The notes under the pieces were generated by a model. That model was not told where the DNA came from. It saw nothing but the letters and a program-made list of their open reading frames with translations, and made no database searches. A DNA stretch of 64,000 nt from the NCBI RefSeq assembly GCF_015234215.1, contig NZ_JADEKP010000002.1, positions 1 to 64,000 of the forward strand, given 5' to 3'. This stretch comes from Clostridium chrysemydis. Its GTDB lineage: Bacteria > Bacillota > Clostridia > Clostridiales > Clostridiaceae. This document shows, one piece after another, positions 47,544-57,721 of this stretch (position 1 is the stretch's first letter; the number at the start of each line of letters is the position of its first letter). The position numbers and the translations under genes are program-made.

Positions 47544-48236
47544 ATGAAAGCGATTATTTTAGCGGCAGGGATGGGCACGAGGCTTAGACCCTTAACTATA
47601 AATACACCTAAGTCTTTAATAAAGGTTAAAGATAAACCTTTAATTGAAAGGCAGATAGAATACCTTAAAGAAAAGGGAGTAGAAGAAATTATAGTAGTAA
47701 CGGGGTATTTAAAGGAAAGCTTTGAATATCTTAAAGAAAAATATAACGTAGAACTTTTTTATAATGATAAGTATGATATCTATAATAATATTTATACTAT
47801 GAATTTAGTTAAAGATTATTTAGGGGATTCTTACGTTATAGATGCAGATATATATCTAGATAGAAATATCTTTAAAAATGATATTAAAGATTCTACATAT
47901 TTTTCAGTCTGCAAAGAAAAATTTAATAATGAATGGAAAATAGTATTTGATGAGAATAATAATATAGAAAAAATAGATATAGTAGAAGAGGGATTCGGCT
48001 ATATTTTATCTGGAGTATCTTATTGGAGTAAAAGAGATGCAAGTATTATAAAAGAAGAACTAGAAAGAATTATGAAAACTTCTGATTTTTCGAAGTTTTA
48101 CTGGGATGATATAGTTAGGCTTAATATAGGAAAACTTAATGTTAAAATAGAGAAATTAAAAGAAGATGATATTTTTGAAATAGATTCTTTAGAGGATTTA
48201 GATGAAATAAAGAATAAGGTAAAAATTACAAAATAA
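47544..48236 (+). CDS. licC: CTP:phosphocholine cytidylyltransferase LicC-like
   Basis: Forms CDP-choline from phosphocholine and CTP. The 230-residue nucleotidyltransferase has the signature LAAGMGTRLRPLT (near 6-18), the lysine region PKSLIKV and YNIYTMNLVK followed by DADIYLD (metal Asp). The start is ATG 47544, because TAGGAGAT lies just upstream; an in-frame ATT-initiated extension to 47526 was not used. No licD phosphotransferase gene is seen in this window. Confidence 0.88.
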   Translation: MKAIILAAGMGTRLRPLTINTPKSLIKVKDKPLIERQIEYLKEKGVEEIIVVTGYLKESFEYLKEKYNVELFYNDKYDIYNNIYTMNLVKDYLGDSYVIDADIYLDRNIFKNDIKDSTYFSVCKEKFNNEWKIVFDENNNIEKIDIVEEGFGYILSGVSYWSKRDASIIKEELERIMKTSDFSKFYWDDIVRLNIGKLNVKIEKLKEDDIFEIDSLEDLDEIKNKVKITK

Positions 48237-48405
48237 AAAACAGTTAATTAAATCAGTTTTTTTTCGATAAATATTTATAAGAAATCATAATAAATATTAA
48301 TATTATAAATTATAGCGAAAAAATGTTATTTTATGTTAAAAGATGGTTAAATATGATATAATATTATAGTTATAATCGAAAAATTAAAGAAGTGGTGGAG
48401 GGGAA

Positions 48406-51400
48406 ATGAAAAAATTAAAAAGAATAAGTCAAATAATAGTTGCTATTTTTGTATTAAACTTATTTTCGTTTAATACAAGCGCGCAAGCAGCAGAGCAAAC
48501 TCCTATAGTGGGACAAGCTACTGCAAGTGTAGCTCAAATGCAAAAATGGGCTAAAAGTAAAGGTGCAACGGATACATTTATAAGTTTAGCACCTAAATAT
48601 ATGGAATTAGCTAGCAAGCACGGGGGAATCAATCCAGTTGTTGCGTACGCACAATCAGCGGTTGAAACGGGCTATGGAAAATTTGGTGGAATCATTGATG
48701 AAAGTTATCATAATCCTTGCGGATTAAAAACTTCAAAAGGTGGAGATAATGATGACCCTAATGCACACCAAAGATTTGCAAATTGGGATCAAGGAATAAG
48801 CGCACATTTAGATCATTTAGCATTATATGCTGGTGCAAATGGTTATCCAAGAAGCAATACATATGATCCAAGACATTTTGCTAGTATAAAAGGTAAAGCT
48901 GTATATGTTGAACAATTATCAGGAGCTTGGGCAACTGATGCACAGTATGCAGGGAAAATACTTAATCTTAAATCAGAAATAGAGAAGGAAAAAAATAGCA
49001 TAGGCTGGATTGAAACACCTTCAAATAATTCAAAAGTTAACGGTAAAATACAAATAAATGGATGGGCGTTAGATAGTAGAGGAATATCTAAGGTTAAACT
49101 ATTTGTTGATAATAAATATATAAAAGATATTAACTATGGAATAAATAGAGCTGATGTAGCTGCTAGTCACCCAGGATATTTAGATAATGAAAAATCAGGG
49201 TTTGAAGGTGAAATTGATGCAGATGATTATTTAGCAGGAAAACATAGTATAAAGCTTGAGGTTGTAGCTAAAGACGGAATTTCATTTGATTTATATACTA
49301 ATTTTGAAGTAGTAAAAAAATCGCCAAAAATGTGGTTGGAAAGTCCTAGATATTGGGATAAATGCAAAGGTGAAACTAAGGTTTCAGGATGGGCATTAAA
49401 TGATTCAGGAGTAAAACAAGTTGATTTGTATGTGAACAATAAATTCTATTCAAATCTAAAATATGGGTACTTAAGAGAAGATGTAAATAAATCATATCCT
49501 GGATATAAAAATGGTGAAAAATCAGGATTTGAAGGTATGATTGATTTTAGTAAATTACCAGTAAATACAAATATAATAAAGGTTGTTGCTATTGGAAATG
49601 ATGGAAGTAAGACGGAACAAACGATAGAAATAACAAATAATAAAAAATCGCCTAAAATGTGGTTGGAAAGTCCTGTTTATTGGGAAAAAACTAAAAATGA
49701 AATATCAATAAATGGATGGGCATTAAATGAGTCTGGTGTAAAAAATATAAAAGTATATATAAATGATAAATATATCAAAGATTTAAAATATGGATTAAAA
49801 AGAGAAGATGTAAATATAGCATATCCTGGATATAGTAATGGGATAGAATCAGGCTTTAATGGTAAAATAGACTTAAGCGGTTACAGTAATGGCAATTATA
49901 AATTAAAAGTTATTGCTGAAGGAAATGATGGTTCAAATACAGAGCAAGAAATAGTTGTTACGAAACAAAAGGATGTATCAAGACTTTGGGTAGAAAATCC
50001 TAGTCAAGGTGCAGATATACAAGATAATTTGAAAATATCAGGTTGGGCATTAGATAGTTCTGGAATTAATAATATTAAGGCATATATTGATGGTAACTAT
50101 GTTACAAATATTAATTACGGATACAAAAGATATGATGTAAATCAAGCATACCCAGGCTATACTAATGGAATAGAATCAGGTTTTGAAAAGGTGATTTCTG
50201 TTGATGGGTTCAAACCAGGAAATCATAAATTAAAAATAGTTGCTATTAGTAAAGATGGGGCGGAGTTTAGTCAAGAATTAACTATAAACGTTAAGAAAAA
50301 GTCACCAAATATGTGGATAGAAGCTCCGAGCCAATTTGATAAAGTGAAAAATAGCATTAAAGTATCAGGCTGGGCAATAAATGATTCAGGAACTAAAAAT
50401 GCAAAAATATATATTGATAATAAATATATAAAAACTATCGATGTAAACCAAAAAAGATATGATGTAAATAATATTTATAGTAATTATAAGGGGTCTCTAG
50501 AATCAGGATTTGAAACTATAATGAACTTGGATAATATTGGAACAGGAGAGCATTCATTAATAGTTGAAGCGATAGGTAATGATGGATCAAGTCAAAAACA
50601 AGAAAGAAAATTTGTGATAAATAGATTTGCTTCAAAAATGTGGGTTGAAACTCCAGCAAACAATGAAATAGTAAAAGATGAAACTTTTATTCAAGGATGG
50701 GCATTGAATGATTCAGGAATTAATAAAGTTGAAGTATATTGCGGAGGTTCATACTTAGGAGCTTTAAATAGTGGGTTAGCTAGGTATGATGTTAGTGTTG
50801 CATATCCAGGTTATAAAAATAGCGAAAATTCTGGATTTAGTGGTAAAATAAACACTAAAGAATTGAAGTCTGGTGAAAATAGATTAGAGGTAAAAGCAAC
50901 AGGAATAGATGGCAGCATTCAGAGACAATTTGTATATGTTAGAAAAAATGGAAATGGTAAAATAGTAATAGATCCAGGGCATAGATTATTTGGAGCTGAC
51001 ACAGGAGCTGTATCAGAACATAACGGTATAGTTTATAATGAAGGGGAGTTAGACCTTCAGTTAGCTATGAAAGTCAAAAATGAGTTAGAAAACAAAGGGT
51101 ATGATGTTATTATGACTCAGACGTTAAATAATATGATAGCAGCAAATACAATTTTAGAAAGTTTACAGAAAAGAGTAGAAATAGCTGAAAATAATAAAGC
51201 AGATCTTTTTGTAAGCATTCACCACAATAGTTATGATAATGCAAATGCATATGGAACAGAAGTTTGGTATAGCAATCCTAAGAAAAATCCACAAGTTGGG
51301 GCAACTAAAGCAGGACAAGAGTTAGCAGGAAAAGTTGCAACTAGTATTGCAAAAGAAGGTGGATTCTATAATAGGGGAAGTAAGCAAAGAGAATTATATG

Positions 51401-51552
51401 TAACTTACAACACTACAATGCCGGCTATTTTGGTAGAAGCTGGATTTTTAACAAATCCTAATGATGCTAAAAAAGCTGCAAGTAGTACAAATCAACAAAA
51501 AGTTGCAAGAGGTATGTCAAATACAATAAATACTTTTATGCAAAACAGATAA
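48406..51552 (+). CDS. Bifunctional autolysin: GH73 glucosaminidase, six Ig-like repeats, amidase_3
   Basis: A secreted peptidoglycan hydrolase of 1048 residues. The signal peptide (1-29) ends near A-Q-A-A. The glucosaminidase domain (about 40-190) has AQSAVETGYGKFGG, with the catalytic Glu. Six repeats of about 105 residues follow (starting near 200, 309, 418, 527, 636, 745), each with W-x-E-x-P, GWAL(D/N)xSG, YG-x-x-R-x-DV, YPGY and SGF. The C-terminal amidase_3 (about 851-1048) has VIDPGH, SIHHNS and LVEAGFLTNP. Two enzymes in one chain suggest a role in septum splitting. GGAGGG precedes the ATG. Confidence 0.92.
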   Translation: MKKLKRISQIIVAIFVLNLFSFNTSAQAAEQTPIVGQATASVAQMQKWAKSKGATDTFISLAPKYMELASKHGGINPVVAYAQSAVETGYGKFGGIIDESYHNPCGLKTSKGGDNDDPNAHQRFANWDQGISAHLDHLALYAGANGYPRSNTYDPRHFASIKGKAVYVEQLSGAWATDAQYAGKILNLKSEIEKEKNSIGWIETPSNNSKVNGKIQINGWALDSRGISKVKLFVDNKYIKDINYGINRADVAASHPGYLDNEKSGFEGEIDADDYLAGKHSIKLEVVAKDGISFDLYTNFEVVKKSPKMWLESPRYWDKCKGETKVSGWALNDSGVKQVDLYVNNKFYSNLKYGYLREDVNKSYPGYKNGEKSGFEGMIDFSKLPVNTNIIKVVAIGNDGSKTEQTIEITNNKKSPKMWLESPVYWEKTKNEISINGWALNESGVKNIKVYINDKYIKDLKYGLKREDVNIAYPGYSNGIESGFNGKIDLSGYSNGNYKLKVIAEGNDGSNTEQEIVVTKQKDVSRLWVENPSQGADIQDNLKISGWALDSSGINNIKAYIDGNYVTNINYGYKRYDVNQAYPGYTNGIESGFEKVISVDGFKPGNHKLKIVAISKDGAEFSQELTINVKKKSPNMWIEAPSQFDKVKNSIKVSGWAINDSGTKNAKIYIDNKYIKTIDVNQKRYDVNNIYSNYKGSLESGFETIMNLDNIGTGEHSLIVEAIGNDGSSQKQERKFVINRFASKMWVETPANNEIVKDETFIQGWALNDSGINKVEVYCGGSYLGALNSGLARYDVSVAYPGYKNSENSGFSGKINTKELKSGENRLEVKATGIDGSIQRQFVYVRKNGNGKIVIDPGHRLFGADTGAVSEHNGIVYNEGELDLQLAMKVKNELENKGYDVIMTQTLNNMIAANTILESLQKRVEIAENNKADLFVSIHHNSYDNANAYGTEVWYSNPKKNPQVGATKAGQELAGKVATSIAKEGGFYNRGSKQRELYVTYNTTMPAILVEAGFLTNPNDAKKAASSTNQQKVARGMSNTINTFMQNR

Positions 51553-51555
51553 AGT

Positions 51556-51590
51556 AAAATCTTCGAGGAAAAAACCTCGGAGATTTTATT
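51556..51590 (+). terminator. Terminator after the autolysin gene
   Basis: A 13-bp stem (51556-51568 with 51575-51587, one G-T pair) with an A6 loop and a T-rich tail. Confidence 0.88.
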
Positions 51591-51689
51591 TTTGAAGAAA
51601 AAATGAAATACTTTAACTATTATGTTATAATCTAAAATGATGATTTTTAGAGTAAATTAAAGTTAATATAAATTTAAGGAGGAAAAACC

Positions 51690-53288
51690 TTGGCTGATTT
51701 TATAAAAGAAATAGAAAAAAGAAGAACCTTTGCGATAATCTCTCACCCTGATGCTGGTAAAACTACATTAACTGAGAAATTCCTACTTTATGGAGGAGCT
51801 ATAAGACTTGCAGGTTCAGTAAAAGCAAGAAAGGCTTCAAGTCATGCAGTTTCAGACTGGATGGAGATTGAAAAACAAAGAGGTATCTCAGTTACTTCTT
51901 CAGTTATGCAGTTTAACTATAGCGGTCACTGCATAAATATATTAGATACTCCAGGGCACCAAGACTTCTCAGAAGATACATATAGAACACTTATGGCTGC
52001 GGATTCAGCAGTAATGGTAGTAGATGCTGCTAAAGGGGTTGAGGCTCAAACTAAAAAATTATTCCACGTTTGTGCACTTCGTGAAATGCCTATATTTACT
52101 TTTGTAAATAAGATGGATAGAGAAGCTAAAGATCCCTTTGGACTTTTAGAAGATATAGAAAACGAACTTGGAATTAAGACTTACCCTATGAACTGGCCGA
52201 TAGGTTCAGGTAAAGAATTTAAAGGTGTTTACGAAAGAGACAATAAAAGAATCATAGCTTTTAGTGGCGGAAAACACGGATCAGAAGAAGTTGAAGCTAT
52301 AGAAGGTTCTGTAGATGATCCTAAATTCAAAGAAATTTTAGGAGAAGCTCTTCACGAAAAGCTTATGGAAGATATAGAACTTTTAGATATAGCAGGGGAT
52401 GAGTTTGATGTTGAAAAGGTAAGAAACGGAGAATTAACTCCAGTATTCTTTGGATCAGCACTTACAAACTTCGGGGTTGAACCTTTCTTAGAGCATTTCT
52501 TAGAGATGACAACTTCACCTTTATCAAGACATTCAAGCATAGGAAATGTAGATCCTTTTGATGATAGTTTTTCAGCTTTCGTATTTAAGATACAAGCAAA
52601 TATGAATAAAGCTCATAGAGATAGAATAGCATTTATGAGAATTTGTTCTGGAAAATTCGAAAAAGGAAAAGATTATTTCCACATGCAAGGAAACAAAAAA
52701 ATAAAATTAGCACAGCCTCAACAATTTATGGCTCAAGATAGAGAAATAGTTGAAGAAGCTTATGCAGGAGATATAATCGGAGTTTTCGATCCAGGTATAT
52801 TTGCTATAGGAGACACTATCTGTACTCCAAGTAAGAAGTTTAAGTTCGATGGAATACCAGCCTTTGCTCCAGAGCATTATGCAAGAGTTAGACCTATTGA
52901 TACTATGAAGAGAAAGCAATTCGTAAAAGGTGTTACTCAAATAGCACAAGAAGGTGCAATTCAGGTATTTAAAGAACTTCATATAGGAATGGAAGAAATA
53001 ATAGTTGGTGTTGTAGGTGTACTTCAATTTGAAGTTTTAGAATACAGACTTAAGAGTGAATACAACGTAGACATCAAAATGGAAAGACTTCCTTATAGAT
53101 TCGTAAGATGGATAGAAAATGATAACGACATAGATATAGAAAAACTAAACCTTACTTCAGACACTAAAAAGGTTAAAGACTTTAAAGATAGAAACCTTCT
53201 TATATTCCAAAACACTTGGGGAATAAGCTGGGCTTTAGATCACAATAACGGTATAGTTTTATCAGACGTTGGTAAATCAGAAGAATAA
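51690..53288 (+). CDS. prfC: Peptide chain release factor 3
   Basis: A translational GTPase that recycles RF1/RF2 from the ribosome after termination. It has the G1 motif HPDAGKTT (19-26), the DTPGHQDFSEDTYRT block (G3) and NKMDREAKDP (G4). The characteristic RF3 C-terminal domains follow; the length of 532 is typical. The start is TTG 51690 after GGAGGAAAAACC. It is monocistronic and closed by a terminator, separating the autolysin from the polysaccharide operon. Confidence 0.96.
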   Translation: MADFIKEIEKRRTFAIISHPDAGKTTLTEKFLLYGGAIRLAGSVKARKASSHAVSDWMEIEKQRGISVTSSVMQFNYSGHCINILDTPGHQDFSEDTYRTLMAADSAVMVVDAAKGVEAQTKKLFHVCALREMPIFTFVNKMDREAKDPFGLLEDIENELGIKTYPMNWPIGSGKEFKGVYERDNKRIIAFSGGKHGSEEVEAIEGSVDDPKFKEILGEALHEKLMEDIELLDIAGDEFDVEKVRNGELTPVFFGSALTNFGVEPFLEHFLEMTTSPLSRHSSIGNVDPFDDSFSAFVFKIQANMNKAHRDRIAFMRICSGKFEKGKDYFHMQGNKKIKLAQPQQFMAQDREIVEEAYAGDIIGVFDPGIFAIGDTICTPSKKFKFDGIPAFAPEHYARVRPIDTMKRKQFVKGVTQIAQEGAIQVFKELHIGMEEIIVGVVGVLQFEVLEYRLKSEYNVDIKMERLPYRFVRWIENDNDIDIEKLNLTSDTKKVKDFKDRNLLIFQNTWGISWALDHNNGIVLSDVGKSEE

Positions 53289-53322
53289 AAATAGAGAAAA
53301 GTTATCTTTTCTCTATTTTTTT
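53286..53322 (+). terminator. Terminator of prfC
   Basis: A perfect 15-bp stem (53286-53300 with 53305-53319) with a TTAT loop and a T-run. Confidence 0.92.
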
Positions 53323-53381
53323 TAATTAATCTATAAACAAATGTAATTATATATATTAGATTATCATAAGGTGTCGAATAG

Positions 53382-53410
53382 TTAACAAATTAGCCAATTT
53401 ATGATAAAAT
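53382..53410 (+). promoter_or_regulatory. Putative promoter of the polysaccharide operon
   Basis: TTAACA (53382-53387) and TAAAAT (53405-53410) have a 17-nt spacer. No terminator hairpin was seen between 53410 and the right edge, so all following genes may form one transcript. Confidence 0.55.
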
Positions 53411-53485
53411 TAAATAGATTGTATTCTAAAAATAAAAGTTTTAATTAATAAGAATATTAGATTATATGTGGAATGGGGGAATATG

Positions 53486-54124
53486 ATGGAAATAAGTAGC
53501 ACTGATACAACAAAGGAGCGTATTGGATATAATTTCATCAAAAGACTAGTAGATATATTGATATCGTTGATAGGGGTAATCTTTTTAATACCTTTATGGG
53601 TAGTTGTAACATTACTTATAAAGTATGAAAGTAAGGGTCCTATAATTTTTTCGCAAAAAAGAGTTGGAAAAAATATGAAAGAATTCAAGATGTATAAATT
53701 CAGATCTATGGTAGTAAATGCTGAAGAACTTAAGGAAAAGTTAGCTGAACAAAATGAAATGTCTGGACCTATGTTTAAGATGAAAGAAGATCCTAGAGTT
53801 ACTAAAATTGGTAAATTCATAAGAAAGACAAGCATAGATGAATTACCGCAGTTATTTAATGTTTTAAAAGGCGAAATGAGTTTAGTTGGTCCGAGACCAT
53901 CTTTACCTAAAGAGGTTAAAGAATTCGAACCTTGGATGTTAAAAAGGTTTGAAGTAAAGCCTGGACTTACTTGCTATTGGCAAGTATCAGGAAGAAATAA
54001 TATTGATTTCGAAGAGTGGATGAAGCTAGATAATAAATATGTAGATGATAGAAGCACAATGTTAGACTTGAAACTTATATTCAAGACTTTTTTTGTGCTA
54101 TTTGGTGACGATAATGCATGTTAA
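53486..54124 (+). CDS. Initiating sugar-phosphate transferase (bacterial sugar transferase family)
   Basis: Starts repeat-unit synthesis by moving a sugar phosphate to undecaprenyl phosphate. It has a short N-terminal region with one membrane segment (about 24-48) and then the conserved catalytic part: KMYKFRSMVVNAE, DPRVTKIGKFIRKTSIDELPQ, LVGPRPSLP and CYWQVSGRNNIDFE. It is the short form (213 residues) lacking the multi-span N-terminus of WbaP. ATG 53486 is favoured over 53483 and over GTG 53468 by distance from the GGGGG at 53475-53479. The sugar is unknown. Confidence 0.88.
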   Translation: MEISSTDTTKERIGYNFIKRLVDILISLIGVIFLIPLWVVVTLLIKYESKGPIIFSQKRVGKNMKEFKMYKFRSMVVNAEELKEKLAEQNEMSGPMFKMKEDPRVTKIGKFIRKTSIDELPQLFNVLKGEMSLVGPRPSLPKEVKEFEPWMLKRFEVKPGLTCYWQVSGRNNIDFEEWMKLDNKYVDDRSTMLDLKLIFKTFFVLFGDDNAC

Positions 54125-54156
54125 TAAGAGAGTTTATATAGTAAAGGAAGAAAAAT

Positions 54157-55320
54157 ATGAAAAATATATTTATAATAGGATCAAAAGGAATTCCATCTAA
54201 TTATGGAGGATTCGAAACTTTTGTAGAGAAGCTAACAGAAGGTAAGGTAAGCGAAGAAATAAAGTATCATGTTTCTTGTTTAGCAAAAGATAATGAGCAA
54301 TTCTATCATAATAATGCACGTTGTTTTAATGTTAATGTACCAAATATAGGTCCGGCAAAAGCAGTATATTATGATATTATGGCACTCAAAAAGGTGCTTA
54401 TGTATATAGAAGAGAATAATATAAATAATGCAATTATTTATATTCTAGCTTGTAGAATAGGACCTTTTTTAGGAAAATACAAAAAAAAGGCAAGGAAGTT
54501 AGGGGCAAAAATATTCGTAAATCCAGATGGGCATGAATGGAAAAGAGCTAAATGGAATGCCTTTATAAGACAGTATTGGAAATTATCAGAGAAGTTGATG
54601 GTAAAGCATGCTAATTTATTGATATGTGATTCAAAAAATATTGAAAAATACATAAAAGATGATTATGAAAAGTATAATCCTAATACTACTTTTATTGCTT
54701 ATGGGGCAGAAACATCAAAATCTATGCTTAACGATGATTCGGAAGAGTTAGTTAATTGGTATAGTGACAAAGGGTTAAAAAAGAAAGAATATTATTTAGT
54801 TGTAGGAAGGTTTGTTCCTGAAAATAATTATGAGACAATGATTAGAGAATTTATGAAATCAGATACAAAGAAAGATTTTGCAATTATAACTAATTTTGAG
54901 AAAAATAAATTTTATGAAGAATTAAAAGAAAGAACGGGCTTTGAAAATGATTCTAGAATCAAATTTGTAGGTACTGTTTATAATCAAGAATTATTAAAAA
55001 AAATAAGAGAAAATGCATATGGTTATTTTCATGGACATGAGGTAGGTGGAACTAATCCTTCATTGTTAGAAGCATTGGCTACTACAGATTTGAATATATT
55101 ACTTAATGTTGGATTTAATAAAGAAGTTGCAGAGGATGGGGCTATTTATTTTGATAAGAAAAAGAATAATTTAGCTGAACTTATTAATAAAGCTGACAAG
55201 TTAAGTGAAGATGAAATTTGTGTATTTTCAAAAAAAGCAAAAAGTAGAATTGATTCGGAGTATACGTGGGAATTGATTATTAAACGTTATGAAAATATTT
55301 TCTTAAATTATAAAGACTAA
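54157..55320 (+). CDS. Rhamnosyltransferase-like GT4 glycosyltransferase (DUF1972 N-terminus)
   Basis: The N-terminal IIGSKGIPSNYGGFETFVEKL matches DUF1972-type GT4 enzymes such as the pneumococcal beta-1,4-rhamnosyltransferase Cps2T. The C-terminal GT-B half has VVGRFVPENNYETMIREF and the donor-site block GTNPSLLEALA. At 387 residues length is typical. Its use of dTDP-rhamnose fits the four rml genes downstream and its position just after the initiating transferase. Acceptor inferred to be the first lipid-linked sugar. Confidence 0.82.
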   Translation: MKNIFIIGSKGIPSNYGGFETFVEKLTEGKVSEEIKYHVSCLAKDNEQFYHNNARCFNVNVPNIGPAKAVYYDIMALKKVLMYIEENNINNAIIYILACRIGPFLGKYKKKARKLGAKIFVNPDGHEWKRAKWNAFIRQYWKLSEKLMVKHANLLICDSKNIEKYIKDDYEKYNPNTTFIAYGAETSKSMLNDDSEELVNWYSDKGLKKKEYYLVVGRFVPENNYETMIREFMKSDTKKDFAIITNFEKNKFYEELKERTGFENDSRIKFVGTVYNQELLKKIRENAYGYFHGHEVGGTNPSLLEALATTDLNILLNVGFNKEVAEDGAIYFDKKKNNLAELINKADKLSEDEICVFSKKAKSRIDSEYTWELIIKRYENIFLNYKD

Positions 55321-55336
55321 AAAAGAGGAAAAAAAG

Positions 55337-56278
55337 ATGAAGTATATATTGAGTGTTATAATTCCGGTTTATAACATAGAAAATTATTTAGAAAAATGCA
55401 TAGACAGTGTTTTAAAACAAAGATTTAAAAATTACGAAATTATTTTGGTTAATGATGGTTCTACAGATAATAGTTTAAAAATTTGTAAAAGATACAAACA
55501 AAGATATAATAATATAACATTAATCGATAAAAAAAATGGCGGATTAAGTGATGCAAGAAATGCAGGACTAAAAATTGCGAATGGGGAATTTGTTGTATTT
55601 ATCGATAGTGATGATTATATAGATGAATTTATGTTTGAAAAAATGATTAATGTTGCACAAAAAGATAATTTAGATTTGGTTATATGTGACTGCGAAAGAG
55701 TATATGAAAGTAAGGAAATAGATAAAATTTGTAAATGTGATTTAGATAGTTCAAAATTATATAACAATGAGGAATTGTTATATAATTATCTTTTGCAAAA
55801 TATAAGACCTAATGCTTGGGATAAGCTATATAGAAAATCATTATTTATAGAAAATAATATTGAGTTTCCTAAAGGATTATATCATGAGGATTTGTTAACA
55901 ACATTTAGAATTATTAAAGAAGTTAAGAGAGCTAAATATATTGATGAACCATTTTATAAATACTTGTGTAGAGAGGGATCCATTACTACTAATTTAAAAT
56001 TAAAAAATCTTGAAGATATGAGTATAATAATTAAAAGAATTAATGAATTATTCAATGAAATGAATTTACAAAAAGAATATGTAGATGCTTTTAATATTTT
56101 AAATTACAATGTTTGTAGTTACATAAAGAATAATATTAATGATGAAAAAAAAGAAAATATTATTGCAGATATAAAAAGTAAATTTATAAAAAATAAAATG
56201 GTATTAAATAAATTAATATCAAATAAAGAAAGAATCAAATTTATATTAAATATTTTGGGGATAAGTAAGGTAATGTAA
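55337..56278 (+). CDS. GT2 family glycosyltransferase
   Basis: A GT-A fold inverting transferase of 313 residues. The nucleotide-binding site is VNDGSTDNS (near 38-46) and the metal site DSDD lies at 90-93; KNGGLSDARNAG lies between them. These are classic GT2 blocks. The C-terminal half is AT-rich and lysine/asparagine-rich, as often in capsule loci. GAGGAAAAAA precedes the ATG. Sugar and acceptor unknown. Confidence 0.85.
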   Translation: MKYILSVIIPVYNIENYLEKCIDSVLKQRFKNYEIILVNDGSTDNSLKICKRYKQRYNNITLIDKKNGGLSDARNAGLKIANGEFVVFIDSDDYIDEFMFEKMINVAQKDNLDLVICDCERVYESKEIDKICKCDLDSSKLYNNEELLYNYLLQNIRPNAWDKLYRKSLFIENNIEFPKGLYHEDLLTTFRIIKEVKRAKYIDEPFYKYLCREGSITTNLKLKNLEDMSIIIKRINELFNEMNLQKEYVDAFNILNYNVCSYIKNNINDEKKENIIADIKSKFIKNKMVLNKLISNKERIKFILNILGISKVM

Positions 56279-56297
56279 TAAAAAAAAGGAGAAAAAA

Positions 56298-57719
56298 ATG
56301 CAATTTAATAGAATTATTCAAGATATAATGCATTATGTGAAAAAAGATAAAATTAATTTTATTATATGGAACTGTATTTTATTATTAATGATAGGCTTAT
56401 TAAAGTTTAATTTTGTAAGCTGCATATTCGGATTCTTAACAATAGGTATATTAATTCCTATTTCATTAAGAAATAATAAAGTGCTAATTTTAACGCAGTT
56501 ATTGTTAAGTATGAGTATATTGTTTTTTACATTGTATTGTGGAGTAAATATAATATTTAAATACTTACCAGATTTAATTTCTTTAATAATACTAATAAAA
56601 GTATTATTAAAAATACTTAAAAGAGAAGTAAAGATTACAGATAAATATATCGTTATATTTATAATATTATTAATTATAAATATAATAGCTTTTATTATTA
56701 ATGACCAAAGTTTAATTGTATTTATTGTTGGATTAAGAAATTATTATATATTTTATATAGCGTTTTTAGGGTATTTATACCTTGATATAACAAAGAAAGA
56801 TGTAAAATTAATTATAAAAAGTATAATAATATTTAGTTTTATACAGATACCTATAACAGTAGTTCAATATTTTTATTTTAGAACAGCAGATGTAGATTTA
56901 TTTCAAGATTATGTAGCAGGTACCTTTGGGGAACGAATGAATGGAGATTTGGGATTTTTAATTCTTATAGTAGTATCCTTTTATATCGCAAGTTATTTAG
57001 TAGGTAAGATAAAAGCGAAAAGTTTATTGCCTTTGGTTTTATTTGGGATTCCCGTGATCTTAGGAGAAATCAAAATAGTAATTCTTGTTTTACCAATAAT
57101 CATAGTAATTTTATTTTTAAGTAGAATTAGTAAAAAAGGTATAAAGGTATTATGTATAGCTATTGGTACAATTGCCATAGTTTTCTTTGGATTGATTTTA
57201 AAATATCCTGAATTTAGGAATTTATTTAATGTGAAATATATTCAATATTATGCATATGATCTTAGTTATGGAGATTATCAAACTAATAGATTTTCTGCAC
57301 CCGTATATGTTCAAAACAATTTATTAGATACTATGCCTAAAGAATTATTTGGAATTGGAGTTGGAAATGGAAGTGACAACGGACCGGAAATTTTAAATAG
57401 TGAATTTTTTAATGAAAATTCTAAATTAGGCACAAATTTATTTTTCAGTTCAATATTTCTTCTGGAAAATGGGTGGATAGGATTAACAATATTTTTAATA
57501 TTAATGAGTTATATAATTTATAAAATTTTTGTATTAAAAAAGAAGGTTAAATCAAAAGAAGACGAGATTTTTGTTATTGCATCACGTGGTGTCGTTATAG
57601 TTTTATTAGTAAGTTTTTTATATAGTTTAAGTATATTTAATTTAACATTTGGATATCTATTATTTTTTATTTTAGCTGTAAACATAAGAATAAGTAGAGA
57701 AGTAAATAAGGAGGAATAA
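56298..57719 (+). CDS. wzy: Oligosaccharide repeat-unit polymerase (Wzy/O-antigen polymerase-like)
   Basis: A polytopic membrane protein of 473 residues with about ten to twelve hydrophobic segments. A large external loop (about 325-390) contains [12 protein letters not shown] and [11 protein letters not shown], features common in Wzy polymerases. Sequence conservation in Wzy is low, so assignment rests on topology plus its place in a locus with an initiating transferase, glycosyltransferases and a flippase. It ends 2 bp before rmlA. Confidence 0.72.
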   Translation: MQFNRIIQDIMHYVKKDKINFIIWNCILLLMIGLLKFNFVSCIFGFLTIGILIPISLRNNKVLILTQLLLSMSILFFTLYCGVNIIFKYLPDLISLIILIKVLLKILKREVKITDKYIVIFIILLIINIIAFIINDQSLIVFIVGLRNYYIFYIAFLGYLYLDITKKDVKLIIKSIIIFSFIQIPITVVQYFYFRTADVDLFQDYVAGTFGERMNGDLGFLILIVVSFYIASYLVGKIKAKSLLPLVLFGIPVILGEIKIVILVLPIIIVILFLSRISKKGIKVLCIAIGTIAIVFFGLILKYPEFRNLFNVKYIQYYAYDLSYGDYQTNRFSAPVYVQNNLLDTMPKELFGIGVGNGSDNGPEILNSEFFNENSKLGTNLFFSSIFLLENGWIGLTIFLILMSYIIYKIFVLKKKVKSKEDEIFVIASRGVVIVLLVSFLYSLSIFNLTFGYLLFFILAVNIRISREVNKEE

Positions 57720-57721
57720 TA

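Noticed and set aside
48241-48275. Terminator after licC
   Set aside because: AAAAAAC/GTTTTTT arms exist but the stem is weak with mismatches; not strong enough to list.
51690-53288. Elongation factor G or tetracycline-resistance GTPase
   Set aside because: Length of 532, the early HPDAGKTT motif and C-terminal sequence fit release factor 3, and the extra EF-G domains are absent.
53410-53835. 141-codon minus-strand frame over the sugar transferase start
   Set aside because: It is a shadow of the conserved sugar transferase gene and its promoter region.
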